Assembly: GCF_003700275.1 (NCBI RefSeq)
Contig: NZ_RBRE01000090.1
Coordinates: 1-64,000 of the forward strand
Length of the DNA: 64,000 bases
Source: Pseudomonas cichorii
GTDB taxonomy: Bacteria > Pseudomonadota > Gammaproteobacteria > Pseudomonadales > Pseudomonadaceae
Direction of reading: 5' to 3'
Below, in pieces: positions 50,289-60,034 of the stretch (position 1 is its first letter; each line of letters opens with the position of its first letter). The notes beneath the pieces are model-generated. The model ran no database searches. It was not told the origin of the DNA and worked only from the letters and a program-made list of their open reading frames with translations. A program made the translations under genes and the position numbers.

Positions 50289-51578
50289 TCAACCCTGCAC
50301 GACGCAGGAGGCCAGGTGCTCGGACAGAGCATCCCAGGCAATATCTTGTTGTTCGCCCTGCCCACGCAGCGGCTTGACGCCTATCTGCTGCCGGGCAAGT
50401 TCTTCGTCACCGAGGATCAGCGCATACAGCGCACCGCTCTTGTCGGCCTTCTTGAACTGGCTCTTGAAGCTGCCAGCCCCGGCATTGACCTGCAAGCGCA
50501 GATTCGGCAACTGGTCACGCACACGCTCGGCCAGTGTCAGTGCAGCCAGTTCGGCAGCTTCACCGAAGGCACACAGGTAGACATCGACCTGGCGGGAGAT
50601 TTCTTCCGGGACCTGTTCAAGGGTTTCCAGCAGCAGCACCAGACGCTCGATGCCCATGGCGAAACCAACGCCTGCCGTCGGCTTGCCGCCCATCTGCTCG
50701 ACCAGACCGTCGTAACGGCCACCGGCACATACAGTGCCCTGAGCGCCCAGTTGATCGGTCACCCACTCGAAAACGGTCTTGCTGTAGTAATCCAGGCCAC
50801 GCACCAGTTTCGGGTTGATGACATAAGGAATACCGGCAGCATCCAGACGCGCCTTGAGGCCTTCAAAGTGAATGCGCGACTCGTCGTCCAGATAGTCGGC
50901 CAGCTTCGGCGCATCGACCAGTACGGCCTGGGTATCCGGATGCTTGGTATCCAGCACCCGCAGCGGGTTGGTCTTGAGGCGACGCTGGCTGTCTTCGTCC
51001 AGTTGCTCCAGACGCGCCGACAGGAACTCCACCAGCGCATCGCGATAGCGCGCACGCGCTTCGCTGGTGCCCAGGCTGTTGAGCTCCAGCTTGACGGCAT
51101 TGCGGATACCCAACAGGCCCCACAGGCGCCAGGTCAGGACAATCAGCTCGGCATCGATATCGGGACCGTCGAGGTTGAAGACTTCGACACCGATCTGGTG
51201 AAACTGGCGATAACGGCCTTTCTGAGGACGTTCGTGGCGGAACATCGGGCCGATGTACCACAGTTTCTGCACCTGACCGCCACCGGTGATGCCGTGCTCA
51301 AGAACCGCACGCACGCACGCGGCAGTGCCTTCGGGGCGCAGGGTCAGGGAATCACCGTTGCGGTCGGCAAAGGTGTACATCTCTTTTTCGACGATATCGG
51401 TGACTTCGCCGATGGAGCGCTTGAACAGGTCGGTGAACTCGACGATCGGCATACGGATCTGCCGATAACCGTAGTTATCCAGCAAACGCGCAACAGTGCC
51501 CTCGAAATGACGCCACAGCGGGGTCTGCTCGGGCAGGATGTCGTTCATGCCACGAATGGCTTGCAGAGACTTACTCAC
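50289..51578 (-). CDS. hisS: Histidyl-tRNA synthetase
   Basis: HisS charges tRNA-His. The 429-residue class II synthetase has motif 2 around RHERPQKGRYRQFHQIGVE, the histidine-specific LVRGLDYYSKTVFEW and a C-terminal anticodon-binding domain. It starts with GTG behind AAGGA. It follows ispG in the common order. Confidence 0.97.
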   Translation of the reverse strand: MSKSLQAIRGMNDILPEQTPLWRHFEGTVARLLDNYGYRQIRMPIVEFTDLFKRSIGEVTDIVEKEMYTFADRNGDSLTLRPEGTAACVRAVLEHGITGGGQVQKLWYIGPMFRHERPQKGRYRQFHQIGVEVFNLDGPDIDAELIVLTWRLWGLLGIRNAVKLELNSLGTSEARARYRDALVEFLSARLEQLDEDSQRRLKTNPLRVLDTKHPDTQAVLVDAPKLADYLDDESRIHFEGLKARLDAAGIPYVINPKLVRGLDYYSKTVFEWVTDQLGAQGTVCAGGRYDGLVEQMGGKPTAGVGFAMGIERLVLLLETLEQVPEEISRQVDVYLCAFGEAAELAALTLAERVRDQLPNLRLQVNAGAGSFKSQFKKADKSGALYALILGDEELARQQIGVKPLRGQGEQQDIAWDALSEHLASCVVQG

Positions 51579-51600
51579 AAAAAATCCTTAGCAATCTTGA

Positions 51601-52710
51601 TTAGCCACGCACGATAACGGATGCGTCGGCTTCAGCTTTTTCGGCCGCTTTCTCGCGAATCAAGCGTTCAAGCTCGTTCACAAGATTGTCGTTGGTCAGT
51701 TTCTGCGCAGGCTTGCCGTCGATGTAGATCAGGTTCGGCGTACCACCCGTGAGGCCGATATGCGCCTCCTTGGCTTCGCCGGGACCGTTGACCACACAAC
51801 CGATGACCGCCACGTCCAGCGGCACCAGCAGATCTTCAAGACGCCCTTCCAGCTCGTTCATGGTCTTGACCACATCGAAGTTCTGCCGCGAACAACTCGG
51901 GCAGGCGATGAAGTTGATACCACGGGAACGCAGGTGCAGGGACTTGAGGATGTCGTAGCCGACTTTCACCTCTTCGACCGGATCAGCGGCCAGCGAGATG
52001 CGGATAGTATCGCCAATCCCTTCGGCAAGCAGCATACCGAGGCCGACCGCCGATTTCACCGTGCCTGAGCGCAATCCGCCAGCTTCGGTGATACCCAGGT
52101 GCAGCGGCTGGACAATCTGTTTGGCCAGCAGGCGATAGGCTTCGACGGCCATGAACACGTCGGACGCCTTGACACTGACCTTGAAGTCCTGGAAATCCAG
52201 GCGATCCAGATGCTCGACATGGCGCATGGCAGACTCGACCAGGGCTGCGGGCGTTGGCTCGCCGTACTTCTTCTGCAGATCCTTTTCCAGCGAACCGGCG
52301 TTCACGCCGATGCGGATCGGGATGCCGCGATCACGGGCGGCATCGACCACCGCGCGCACACGGTCTTCGCGGCCAATGTTGCCGGGGTTGATACGCAGGC
52401 AGTCGACACCCAGCTCGGCCACGCGCAAGGCAATGCGGTAATCGAAGTGGATATCGGCGACCAGGGGAACCTTGACCAGTTGCTTGATCCGGCCGAATGC
52501 CTCGGCAGCGTCCATATCGGGGACAGAAACCCGCACGATATCGACGCCAGCGGCTTCAAGACGATTGATCTGCGCAACGGTGGCAGCGACATCGTTGGTG
52601 TCGCTGTTGGTCATACTTTGAACGGCAATCGGCGCATCGCCGCCGACTGGAACGGAGCCGACCCAGATCTTGCGGGATTCGCGACGCTTGATGGGAGATT
52701 CGCCGTGCAT
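51601..52710 (-). CDS. ispG: 4-hydroxy-3-methylbut-2-en-1-yl diphosphate synthase
   Basis: IspG catalyses the penultimate step of the MEP isoprenoid pathway with a [4Fe-4S] cluster. The 369-residue protein has the TIM-barrel start (VGGDAPIAVQSMTNSDTND) and cluster cysteines in CPSCSRQNFD and CVVNGPGEAK. It is next to rodZ with a 3-base gap. Confidence 0.97.
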   Translation of the reverse strand: MHGESPIKRRESRKIWVGSVPVGGDAPIAVQSMTNSDTNDVAATVAQINRLEAAGVDIVRVSVPDMDAAEAFGRIKQLVKVPLVADIHFDYRIALRVAELGVDCLRINPGNIGREDRVRAVVDAARDRGIPIRIGVNAGSLEKDLQKKYGEPTPAALVESAMRHVEHLDRLDFQDFKVSVKASDVFMAVEAYRLLAKQIVQPLHLGITEAGGLRSGTVKSAVGLGMLLAEGIGDTIRISLAADPVEEVKVGYDILKSLHLRSRGINFIACPSCSRQNFDVVKTMNELEGRLEDLLVPLDVAVIGCVVNGPGEAKEAHIGLTGGTPNLIYIDGKPAQKLTNDNLVNELERLIREKAAEKAEADASVIVRG

Positions 52711-52713
52711 GAC

Positions 52714-53727
52714 TTATTGCCCTAGTTTCAGGCGAGCAGTTTCGCCGCTGGTAAAGGGAGCTACGTCTACAGGCTCGCCGTTATAACTGACTTGCGCACC
52801 CCGTGCGTAACCAAGACGCAAGGTCAGCGGCGGCTTGCCAGCGACGTCCAGATTATCACCCTTGCGCTTGAGGCCGCTCATCAGCACCTTGCCATTGCCA
52901 TCGGTAACCTGGGTCCAGCAATCGGCAGTGAACTGCACCTTGATCTGGCCGGAACCGGCAGGTATCGATGCTGATTCGACAGGCTCGGCAGGCGTTGAAG
53001 GCACGACCGGGGCAACCGGCGCGACAGACGGCGCAGGTGTAGCGGCAACCGCAGGCGCTGCTGGAGTCGGAGCAGGTGCCGGAGCAGTCGGTGCAGGGGC
53101 AACCGGTGCCTGAGCCTGTGGCGCTGGCGCAGTAGCCGGGGTTTCAGTTGGCGCGCTTGGCGTCAGAGGCAGTGGCGCTTCGTTGGCCGGCTTGTTCTCG
53201 GCAACGGCCTGGTCTTCCGCCTCATCCAGCGGATGGATCTGGGTGGTGCCATCGGCGCTTTCGACCTCGACATGCTCCAGACTCAGACCAGCCTGATCCT
53301 TGCCACGCATGGACGTCTGATCCTGCCACCAGAAGAAGCCACCACCGACCAGAACCATCAACAGCAGAAGGCTGACAATGCGCAGGATGTTGTGGGAAAG
53401 ACGCACCGGCTCTTCGATACGGCCCAGAGCATGCACGGAGCTGCCCTTGCCGTCGGTACCGGTGTATTGATCGAACTGATCGACCAGCGCGGCCTGATCG
53501 AGCTCCAGCAGTTTGGCGTAGGCACGCACATAGCCCCGGGCAAAGGTATGGCCGGGCAGCTTGTCGAAATTCCCGTTCTCCAGATGGGTCAGGGAAGTCA
53601 CGGTGAGATTCAGCCTCAAAGCCACATCTGGCAGCGACCAGTTTTTGCTCTCACGGACCTGACGCAAGGTTTCACCAGGATTCACGCGAGTGGTTGCTAC
53701 AACTTCGGGATGCGCCGCTTTCATCAT
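52714..53727 (-). CDS. rodZ: RodZ-like cytoskeletal membrane protein
   Basis: The 337-residue protein has an N-terminal helix-turn-helix domain (LRQVRESKNWSLPDVALRLN), a membrane helix at about 113-134, a proline/alanine-rich periplasmic linker at about 185-260 and a C-terminal DUF4115 domain. RodZ links MreB to the rod-shape synthesis machinery. The start ATGATGA overlaps the pilW stop; either ATG could serve. Confidence 0.9.
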   Translation of the reverse strand: MMKAAHPEVVATTRVNPGETLRQVRESKNWSLPDVALRLNLTVTSLTHLENGNFDKLPGHTFARGYVRAYAKLLELDQAALVDQFDQYTGTDGKGSSVHALGRIEEPVRLSHNILRIVSLLLLMVLVGGGFFWWQDQTSMRGKDQAGLSLEHVEVESADGTTQIHPLDEAEDQAVAENKPANEAPLPLTPSAPTETPATAPAPQAQAPVAPAPTAPAPAPTPAAPAVAATPAPSVAPVAPVVPSTPAEPVESASIPAGSGQIKVQFTADCWTQVTDGNGKVLMSGLKRKGDNLDVAGKPPLTLRLGYARGAQVSYNGEPVDVAPFTSGETARLKLGQ

Positions 53728-54482
53728 TGCTCCGACAGGTATTGCTGATATTCCGGCGTACCGGGATAGAGTCTTTTTAGTTGCAAGCCAAAACTGGCTG
53801 CCTTGTTACGGTCGTCATAGACCTTGGCCAATCGAATGCCGAGCAACAGACTACGTGCATTCTGCTCGCTGAGTTGGCTAAAACGGTCGTAATAGTCACG
53901 CGACGGCACATAATGCCCGTCTTCGTAAGACAACTCAGCCATTTCCAGCAAGGAACGTGGCTGTTGACGATCAAGGCGCAGGGCCTTGGTGAAGTGTTCC
54001 CGCGCTTCCTCGCGCTTGTTCAGCTTCAGGGCGGTCATGCCCAGGCTTTCAAAGACCCGTGACCGCTCAGGATACAGGTTGTCGGCAGCTGCCTGCTGGA
54101 AACGTTCGTAGGCTTCCTGATAACGCTTCTGTTCGTAGAGGAAACTGCCGTAGTTGTTGACGATACGGGCGTCGTTGTTGCTTGCGGAAAGTGCCTTGAG
54201 AAAATGCTGGTTGGCCAGTTCGGGTTCCATTTCAGCCTGGAACACCAGCGCCAGCGCAGCATTGGCGGCAGGGTCGGAGCTGTCGAGCTCCAGCGCCTTT
54301 TTCAGCGGAACCTTGGCGCGTTCGGTCTGGCCCTGCTGAAAATAGCCAAGCCCCAGCTGCACATATGCCTTGCGAGCCTCGTCACGCCCCTGAGGGGTCT
54401 TGAGGGGATCGACATGCCCTGTCGAAACGCACCCTACCAGCAAGATAACGAAGCATGACAACAACAAGGCACGCACAGACAT
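53724..54482 (-). CDS. pilW: Type IV pilus biogenesis/stability protein PilW (PilF)
   Basis: The 252-residue lipoprotein has a lipobox (LLVGC) and tandem TPR units (for example YVQLGLGYFQQGQTERA, NNYGSFLYEQKRYQEA). It is the pilotin that helps place the PilQ secretin in the outer membrane. ATG 54482 lies behind AGAGGA; the longer frame upstream belongs to rlmN. Overlaps rodZ. Confidence 0.92.
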   Translation of the reverse strand: MSVRALLLSCFVILLVGCVSTGHVDPLKTPQGRDEARKAYVQLGLGYFQQGQTERAKVPLKKALELDSSDPAANAALALVFQAEMEPELANQHFLKALSASNNDARIVNNYGSFLYEQKRYQEAYERFQQAAADNLYPERSRVFESLGMTALKLNKREEAREHFTKALRLDRQQPRSLLEMAELSYEDGHYVPSRDYYDRFSQLSEQNARSLLLGIRLAKVYDDRNKAASFGLQLKRLYPGTPEYQQYLSEQ

Positions 54483-54495
54483 GGAGTCCTCTCGG

Positions 54496-55644
54496 TCAGG
54501 TTCGAGCAGCAGTGCCTGGAGCCACGTCGGCGTCGGCATGCAACTCACGCACTGCAATATAGCGTTCGCTACGGCGTGTGCGGTCCATTACCTGCCCGAC
54601 CAGCTGGCCGCATGCAGCATCGATGTCCTCGCCACGAGTAGTACGCACAGTGACGTTATAGCCTGCCTGATGCAAAAGGTCCTGAAAACGACGTATCGCA
54701 TTGTTGCTCGGACGCTCGTAACCGGAATGCGGGAACGGGTTGAACGGGATCAGGTTGATCTTGCACGGGGTGTCCTTGAGCAGCTCGATCATCTCGATGG
54801 CATGCTCGACCTTGTCGTTGACATCCTTGAGCAGGGTGTACTCGACGGTCAGCACGCGCTTCTCGCCCAGGCTGGACATGTAGCGACGGCAGGAATCGAG
54901 CAGGACACTCAGCGGGTATTTCTTGTTGATTGGCACCAACTGGTTGCGCAGTGCGTCATTGGGCGCATGCAGCGACAGGGCCAGCGACACGTCGATGTGC
55001 TTGGACAGCTCATCGATCATCGGTACCACGCCGGAAGTGGACAAGGTCACGCGGCGTTTGGAAATGCCATAGCCCAGGTCATCCATCATCAGATGCATGG
55101 CGGCAATGACATTGTCGAAGTTCAGCAGCGGCTCACCCATGCCCATCATCACCACGTTGGTGATGGCACGGTCGACGGTTGCCGGGACACTGCCAAAGGA
55201 TTTGTTGGCAATCCAGACCTGGCCGATGACTTCGGCGGCGGTCAGGTTGCTATTGAAGCCTTGTTTGCCGGTGGAGCAGAAACTGCAATCCAGGGCACAG
55301 CCCGCCTGGGACGAAACACACAAGGTGCCGCGCTTGCCCTGGGGGATATAGACGGTTTCGACGCAGCTGCCGGACTCCACACGCACTACCCATTTACGGG
55401 TGCCATCGCTGGAAATGTCCTCGCTGACGACTTCAGGACCACGGATTTCGGAACAGGCCTTGAGCTTTTCGCGCAATGCCTTGCTGACGTTGGTCATGGC
55501 GTCGAAATCATCGACGCCAAAGTGGTGAATCCACTTCATGACCTGACCGGCACGGAAGCGCTTCTCCCCGATAGAGTCGAAGAATTTCTCCATTTCCTGC
55601 TGAGTCAGGCCCAGGAGGTTGGTTTTACCAGTCGATGCAATCAT
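54496..55644 (-). CDS. rlmN: Dual-specificity 23S rRNA/tRNA adenine-C2 methyltransferase
   Basis: RlmN is a radical SAM enzyme methylating A2503 of 23S rRNA and A37 of tRNAs. The 382-residue protein has the cluster motif CALDCSFCSTG and the C-terminal conserved cysteine in DIDAACGQL. ATG 55644 fits the family. It follows ndk by 32 bases. Confidence 0.96.
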   Translation of the reverse strand: MIASTGKTNLLGLTQQEMEKFFDSIGEKRFRAGQVMKWIHHFGVDDFDAMTNVSKALREKLKACSEIRGPEVVSEDISSDGTRKWVVRVESGSCVETVYIPQGKRGTLCVSSQAGCALDCSFCSTGKQGFNSNLTAAEVIGQVWIANKSFGSVPATVDRAITNVVMMGMGEPLLNFDNVIAAMHLMMDDLGYGISKRRVTLSTSGVVPMIDELSKHIDVSLALSLHAPNDALRNQLVPINKKYPLSVLLDSCRRYMSSLGEKRVLTVEYTLLKDVNDKVEHAIEMIELLKDTPCKINLIPFNPFPHSGYERPSNNAIRRFQDLLHQAGYNVTVRTTRGEDIDAACGQLVGQVMDRTRRSERYIAVRELHADADVAPGTAART

Positions 55645-55676
55645 GAATTCACCCTTCACTCGTTAGTCGGCAGGAC

Positions 55677-56102
55677 TTAGCGAGCGGTTACCTCTGTAGC
55701 TGCGAAGAAGTACGAAATTTCGCGAGCGGCAGCAGCTTCGGAGTCCGAGCCGTGAACAGCGTTGGCGTCGATGGAATCAGCGAAGTCAGCACGGATGGTG
55801 CCGGCAGCAGCTTCTTTAGGGTTGGTAGCGCCCATCAGCTCACGGTTCAGAGCGATAGCGTTTTCGCCTTCCAGAACCTGAACAACGACAGGACCGGAGA
55901 TCATGAAGGCAACCAGGTCGCCGAAGAAGCCACGAGCGCTGTGCTCAGCGTAGAAACCTTCAGCTTCAGCCTTGGACAGTTGCTTCAGCTTGGAAGCAAC
56001 GACGCGCAGACCGGCTTTTTCGAAACGAGTGGTGATCTCGCCGATTACGTTTTTAGCAACGGCGTCAGGCTTGATGATGGAGAAAGTACGTTGAACAGCC
56101 AT
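55677..56102 (-). CDS. ndk: Nucleoside diphosphate kinase
   Basis: Ndk equalises nucleoside triphosphate pools. The 141-residue protein has the standard start (MAVQRTFSIIKPDAV) and the phosphorylated histidine in NAVHGSDSEAAAAREI. It is separated from iscX by a terminator hairpin and starts its own unit with rlmN and the following genes. Confidence 0.97.
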   Translation of the reverse strand: MAVQRTFSIIKPDAVAKNVIGEITTRFEKAGLRVVASKLKQLSKAEAEGFYAEHSARGFFGDLVAFMISGPVVVQVLEGENAIALNRELMGATNPKEAAAGTIRADFADSIDANAVHGSDSEAAAAREISYFFAATEVTAR

Positions 56103-56139
56103 GTGAAACTCCAGAAACGGTGATTAAAGCGAAAAATTA

Positions 56140-56162
56140 AACCCGCGAATTATACGCGGGTT
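56140..56162 (-). terminator. isc operon terminator
   Basis: AACCCGCG (56140-56147) and CGCGGGTT (56155-56162) pair around a 7-base loop; on the minus strand AATTTTT follows. It lies between iscX and ndk, closing the isc transcript. Confidence 0.82.
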
Positions 56163-56195
56163 CTGGTGTATTGCCTAACTGCTTGCGTTACAGGT

Positions 56196-56396
56196 TCAGT
56201 CAGCTTCTTCGATCCAGGCCGCCTGAATGGCTTCCAGGACCTTTTCTCCGCCGCGATTGAGTTCGTCGTCGAAGCCGGGCAGCTCGGCTACCCAGTTGCG
56301 CAGATCGACAAAATTCACGTAGCGCGGATCGACATCAGGTCTGGTTTCAGACAACTGAATCGCGATTTCCAGCACATCGACCCATTTCAGACTCAT
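56196..56396 (-). CDS. iscX: IscX iron-sulfur assembly accessory protein
   Basis: The 66-residue acidic protein (MSLKWVDVLEIAIQLSE, PDVDPRYVNFVDLRNWV) matches IscX, which binds IscS and modulates sulfur transfer. The ATG at 56396 is used. Last gene of the isc cluster. Confidence 0.93.
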   Translation of the reverse strand: MSLKWVDVLEIAIQLSETRPDVDPRYVNFVDLRNWVAELPGFDDELNRGGEKVLEAIQAAWIEEAD

Positions 56397-56410
56397 GAGC
56401 GTTCCTTGAA

Positions 56411-56752
56411 TCAATGCGGCGCTTCGGCAGCATGGTTGAGCGAATACTTCGGAATTTCAACGGTCAGGTCTTCATTTCCGACGATTGCCTGACAGGACAG
56501 GCGAGAATGCACTTCAAGGCCCCAGGCCTTGTCCAGCATATCTTCTTCCAGCTCGTCCGCCTCGTTCAGCGAGTTGAAACCCTCGCGAATGATGCAGTGG
56601 CAGGTTGTGCAGGCACAGACACCGCCACAGGCACTCTCGATCTCGATATGGTTATCGTGAGCGATTTCAAGAATAGACGTACCGGGCTCAACCTCTACAA
56701 CCAACCCATCCGGGCAATGCTCGGCGTGGGGCAGAAAAATCACCTGCGGCAT
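56411..56752 (-). CDS. fdx: [2Fe-2S] ferredoxin of the ISC system
   Basis: The 113-residue adrenodoxin-type ferredoxin has the cluster cysteines in ACGGVCACTTCHC and LSCQAIVG. It supplies electrons for Fe-S cluster assembly. It follows hscA by 3 bases. Confidence 0.95.
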   Translation of the reverse strand: MPQVIFLPHAEHCPDGLVVEVEPGTSILEIAHDNHIEIESACGGVCACTTCHCIIREGFNSLNEADELEEDMLDKAWGLEVHSRLSCQAIVGNEDLTVEIPKYSLNHAAEAPH

Positions 56753-56755
56753 TAC

Positions 56756-58618
56756 TTATTCCTCAATATCATTCAGGTTGCGCCCCGCGAGTGCGGCTTT
56801 CACCGTCGAATTCATGCGTCGGGCAGCAAATGCATCGGTCACCTGCGACAGACGTCGGGTCTGTTGCTCGATGGCCGGGCCATCGGTGCCTTGCATCAAT
56901 TCACGCAAATCTTTCAGTTGCAGCTCGATCACCATCCGCTCTTCGGCATCGAGCAGACGCTCGCCGTCAACTTCAAGCGCCGCCTCGACCGCCTCGACCA
57001 GACGCTGGGCATCGACCTGCTGTTCACGCAGCACCCGGGCAACCTTGTCGTCACCGGCGTACTCGAACGAATCCTTGAGCATGCGGGTAATCTCGCCATC
57101 AGTCAGGCCATAGGACGGCTTGACCTGAATGCTCGACTCGATACCCGAACCCAGTTCGCGGGCAGACACACTGAGCAAACCATCGGCGTCGACCTGGAAG
57201 GTGACCCGAATCTTCGCCGCACCAGCCACCATAGGCGGGATGCCGCGCAGCTCAAAGCGCGCCAGGGAACGGCAATCGCTGATGAGTTCACGCTCGCCCT
57301 GCAGGACATGAATCATCATGGCCGACTGGCCGTCCTTGTAGGTGGTGAACTCCTGGGCGCGAGCCACTGGAATGGTGGTGTTGCGCGGAATGACCTTTTC
57401 CATCAGGCCACCCATGGTTTCCAGCCCCAGCGAGAGCGGAATCACATCGAGCAGCAACAATTCTTCGCCATCGCGCTTGTTGCCGGCCAGGGTATCGGCC
57501 TGGACCGCAGCACCGATGGCCACCACCTGATCCGGATCGATACTGGTCAGCGGCTGGCGAGCGAACAACTCGGCCACTGCTTCGCGAACACGCGGCACAC
57601 GGGTCGAACCACCGACCATGACCACCGCCTCGACTTCTTCCAGCTCGATGTTCGAGTCACGAACGGCACGGCGGCAGGACTTGAGGCTGCGCGCTACCAT
57701 CGGCTCGATCAAGGCATTGAACGCTTCGCGGGTCAGCACGCCACGCCAGTCGCCATGCACGACTTCGACCGAATCGGCATCGGTCAGTGCTTCCTTGGCC
57801 GCACACGCAGCCTGCAACAGGCTGCGCTGCACGGCAGGATCGAGGCTCGACGACAAACCGGCATCGGCAATGATCCAGCTGGCAATCGCGTGGTCGAAAT
57901 CGTCGCCACCCAATGCAGTATCACCGCCAGTGGCCAACACCTCGAAGACACCGCCAGTCAGGCGCAGAATGGAAATATCGAAGGTTCCGCCGCCCAGATC
58001 GTAGATGGCGACAACGCCTTCGGCTTTCTGGTCCAGGCCATAGGCCACGGCAGCCGCGGTTGGCTCATTGAGCAGGCGCAGCACATTGAGGCCCGCCAGC
58101 CTTGCGGCATCCTTGGTCGCCTGACGCTGGGCGTCATCGAAATAGGCCGGCACGGTTATCACCGCACCAACCAGATCGCCACCCAAAGCGGCCTCGGCAC
58201 GCTGACGCAAGACCTTGAGAATATCCGCCGACACCTCGACCGGGCTTTTCGGCCCTTGGATGGTGTCGATGAACGGCATGTGCGATTCGCCTTCGACAAA
58301 GCGATAAGGCAGCTGCTCGCCCAATTGCTTCACGTCGGACAAGCCGCGCCCCATGAGACGCTTTACCGACAGCACGGTATTGAACGGATCGACCGAAGCG
58401 GCAGCCTTGGCTGACAGCCCCACTTCGACACGGTCGGCGTGGTAGCGCACGGCGGACGGCAGGATGACCTGCCCTTGCGCGTCGGCCAGAGGCTCGGAAA
58501 GACCGCTGCGCAAGGCAGCGACCAGCGAATTGGTAGTCCCCAGGTCAATGCCGACAGCCAGACGGCGCTGGTGCGGTTTAGGACTTTGCCCGGGTTCAGC
58601 GATCTGCAGTAAGGCCAT
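56756..58618 (-). CDS. hscA: Fe-S cluster Hsp70 chaperone HscA
   Basis: HscA releases Fe-S clusters from IscU in an ATP-dependent way. The 620-residue Hsp70 has VGIDLGTTNSLVA, YDLGGGTFDISIL and VGGSTRVPRVREAV, plus a substrate-binding domain. ATG 58618 gives the typical length. It follows hscB by 44 bases. Confidence 0.96.
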   Translation of the reverse strand: MALLQIAEPGQSPKPHQRRLAVGIDLGTTNSLVAALRSGLSEPLADAQGQVILPSAVRYHADRVEVGLSAKAAASVDPFNTVLSVKRLMGRGLSDVKQLGEQLPYRFVEGESHMPFIDTIQGPKSPVEVSADILKVLRQRAEAALGGDLVGAVITVPAYFDDAQRQATKDAARLAGLNVLRLLNEPTAAAVAYGLDQKAEGVVAIYDLGGGTFDISILRLTGGVFEVLATGGDTALGGDDFDHAIASWIIADAGLSSSLDPAVQRSLLQAACAAKEALTDADSVEVVHGDWRGVLTREAFNALIEPMVARSLKSCRRAVRDSNIELEEVEAVVMVGGSTRVPRVREAVAELFARQPLTSIDPDQVVAIGAAVQADTLAGNKRDGEELLLLDVIPLSLGLETMGGLMEKVIPRNTTIPVARAQEFTTYKDGQSAMMIHVLQGERELISDCRSLARFELRGIPPMVAGAAKIRVTFQVDADGLLSVSARELGSGIESSIQVKPSYGLTDGEITRMLKDSFEYAGDDKVARVLREQQVDAQRLVEAVEAALEVDGERLLDAEERMVIELQLKDLRELMQGTDGPAIEQQTRRLSQVTDAFAARRMNSTVKAALAGRNLNDIEE

Positions 58619-58662
58619 GCTTTTCTGAATAATCACAGGCGTGCGGCCGGGGCGGCACGGGG

Positions 58663-59184
58663 TTAATCGTCGAGGCGCTCTTCAAGCTGGCGCACTTCGT
58701 AAGAGAGCTTGTCGAGGAACTGCATACGCCGCATCAGCCGTTCGGCGTGCTCGCGCTGTGCAGCATCGTCCCAACAGGCGGCGAAGCTATCGTTCAGTTC
58801 ATCCTGAGCGCTTTTGAGGCGGCGCTTGAAAACCGCGACACCGGCCAGATCAGCCTCGTCCTGCAGATCTTCCAACTCTTCGCGCCACTGCATCTGCTGC
58901 AGAAGAAAATCGGGATCATGCACGGTGACTTCCAGCGGCACCTCATCGCCTTTCATGACCAGCAGGTAACGCGCTCTTTTCGGAGCACTCCTGAGGGTCT
59001 GATAGGCATCATTGAGGCGTGCGGACTGCTCAAGCGCCAGACGCTGCTCATGCTCGGAGGCATCAGCAAAACGGTCCGGATGTACGCTGCGCGCCAGCTC
59101 ACGGTAGCGCGTCGCCAACTGGTCGAGATCAAGACGGAAATCGGGCTTGAGATCGAACAGGGCAAAGTGACAAGGAGTACCCAC
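58663..59184 (-). CDS. hscB: J-domain co-chaperone HscB
   Basis: The 173-residue protein has a J domain with the HPD motif (VHPDRFADASEHE) and a C-terminal IscU-binding coiled coil. It delivers IscU to HscA. GTG 59184 (read as M in MGTPCHFALFDLKP) is chosen because family members begin there; the longer frame overlaps iscA. Confidence 0.93.
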   Translation of the reverse strand: MGTPCHFALFDLKPDFRLDLDQLATRYRELARSVHPDRFADASEHEQRLALEQSARLNDAYQTLRSAPKRARYLLVMKGDEVPLEVTVHDPDFLLQQMQWREELEDLQDEADLAGVAVFKRRLKSAQDELNDSFAACWDDAAQREHAERLMRRMQFLDKLSYEVRQLEERLDD

Positions 59185-59195
59185 GAATAAAAGCC

Positions 59196-59519
59196 TCAGA
59201 CGTTGAAGCTTTCGCCGCAGCCGCACTCACCGCGCGAGTTGGGGTTATTGAACTTGAAGCCTTCGTTCAAACCTTCCTTGACGAAATCGAGTTCGGTGCC
59301 GTCGAGGTAGACCAGACTTTTAGGGTCGATGATCACTTTCACGCCATGCATCTCGAACACGGTGTCCTCGTTGCCCGCCTCATCGACGAACTCGAGCACA
59401 TAGGCAAGACCTGAACAGCCTGTAGTACGAACACCAAGACGAATGCCATCACCCTTGCCGCGCCCGTCAAGGGAACGACGTACGTGGTTAGCGGCAGCTT
59501 CTGTCATGCTGATAGCCAT
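59196..59519 (-). CDS. iscA: Fe-S assembly A-type carrier IscA
   Basis: The 107-residue protein has the three conserved cysteines of A-type carriers in TGCSGLAYV and GECGCGESF. It carries iron or clusters to target proteins. It lies between iscU and hscB. Confidence 0.96.
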   Translation of the reverse strand: MAISMTEAAANHVRRSLDGRGKGDGIRLGVRTTGCSGLAYVLEFVDEAGNEDTVFEMHGVKVIIDPKSLVYLDGTELDFVKEGLNEGFKFNNPNSRGECGCGESFNV

Positions 59520-59563
59520 CGGAACTCCTTTCTTGTCGCCAGCTTTTCTGAAAAGACCGCTTG

Positions 59564-59950
59564 TTACAGCAAGCCTTTCTTCTGCTTGTAGTCACGAACT
59601 GCCGCCTTGATGGCGTCTTCCGCGAGTACCGAGCAGTGAATCTTTACCGGAGGCAGAGCAAGCTCTTCAGCCAGCTGAGTGTTCTTGATGGTCTCTGCTT
59701 CATCCAGAGTCTTGCCTTTCATCCACTCGGTCGCCAGGGAGCTGGAAGCGATTGCCGAGCCGCAGCCGTAGGTCTTGAACTTGGCGTCTTCGATGACGCC
59801 CTGCTCGTTGACCTTGATCTGCAGGCGCATTACGTCGCCGCAAGCCGGAGCGCCGACCATGCCGGTGCCAACATCAGGATCTTCCGCGTTCATCTTGCCA
59901 ACGTTGCGCGGGTTCTCGTAGTGGTCAATGACCTTTTCGCTGTAAGCCAT
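59564..59950 (-). CDS. iscU: Fe-S cluster scaffold IscU
   Basis: The 128-residue scaffold has its three cluster cysteines in APACGDV, TYGCGSAIASSS and KIHCSVLAED, and the HscA-recognition motif LPPVK. It follows iscS by 84 bases. Confidence 0.97.
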   Translation of the reverse strand: MAYSEKVIDHYENPRNVGKMNAEDPDVGTGMVGAPACGDVMRLQIKVNEQGVIEDAKFKTYGCGSAIASSSLATEWMKGKTLDEAETIKNTQLAEELALPPVKIHCSVLAEDAIKAAVRDYKQKKGLL

Positions 59951-60034
59951 GATTCTGTTCCTCTCACATCAGGGAGTCGCTCTACAGACCAGGCCAACAA
60001 CGTTGCACCCGGCCTGTCTGGCGGCGACTTTAAA

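Noticed and set aside
56414..58414. 666-codon plus-strand frame opposite fdx and hscA
   Set aside because: Antisense shadow; the minus-strand genes are unmistakable and the plus-strand protein matches nothing known.
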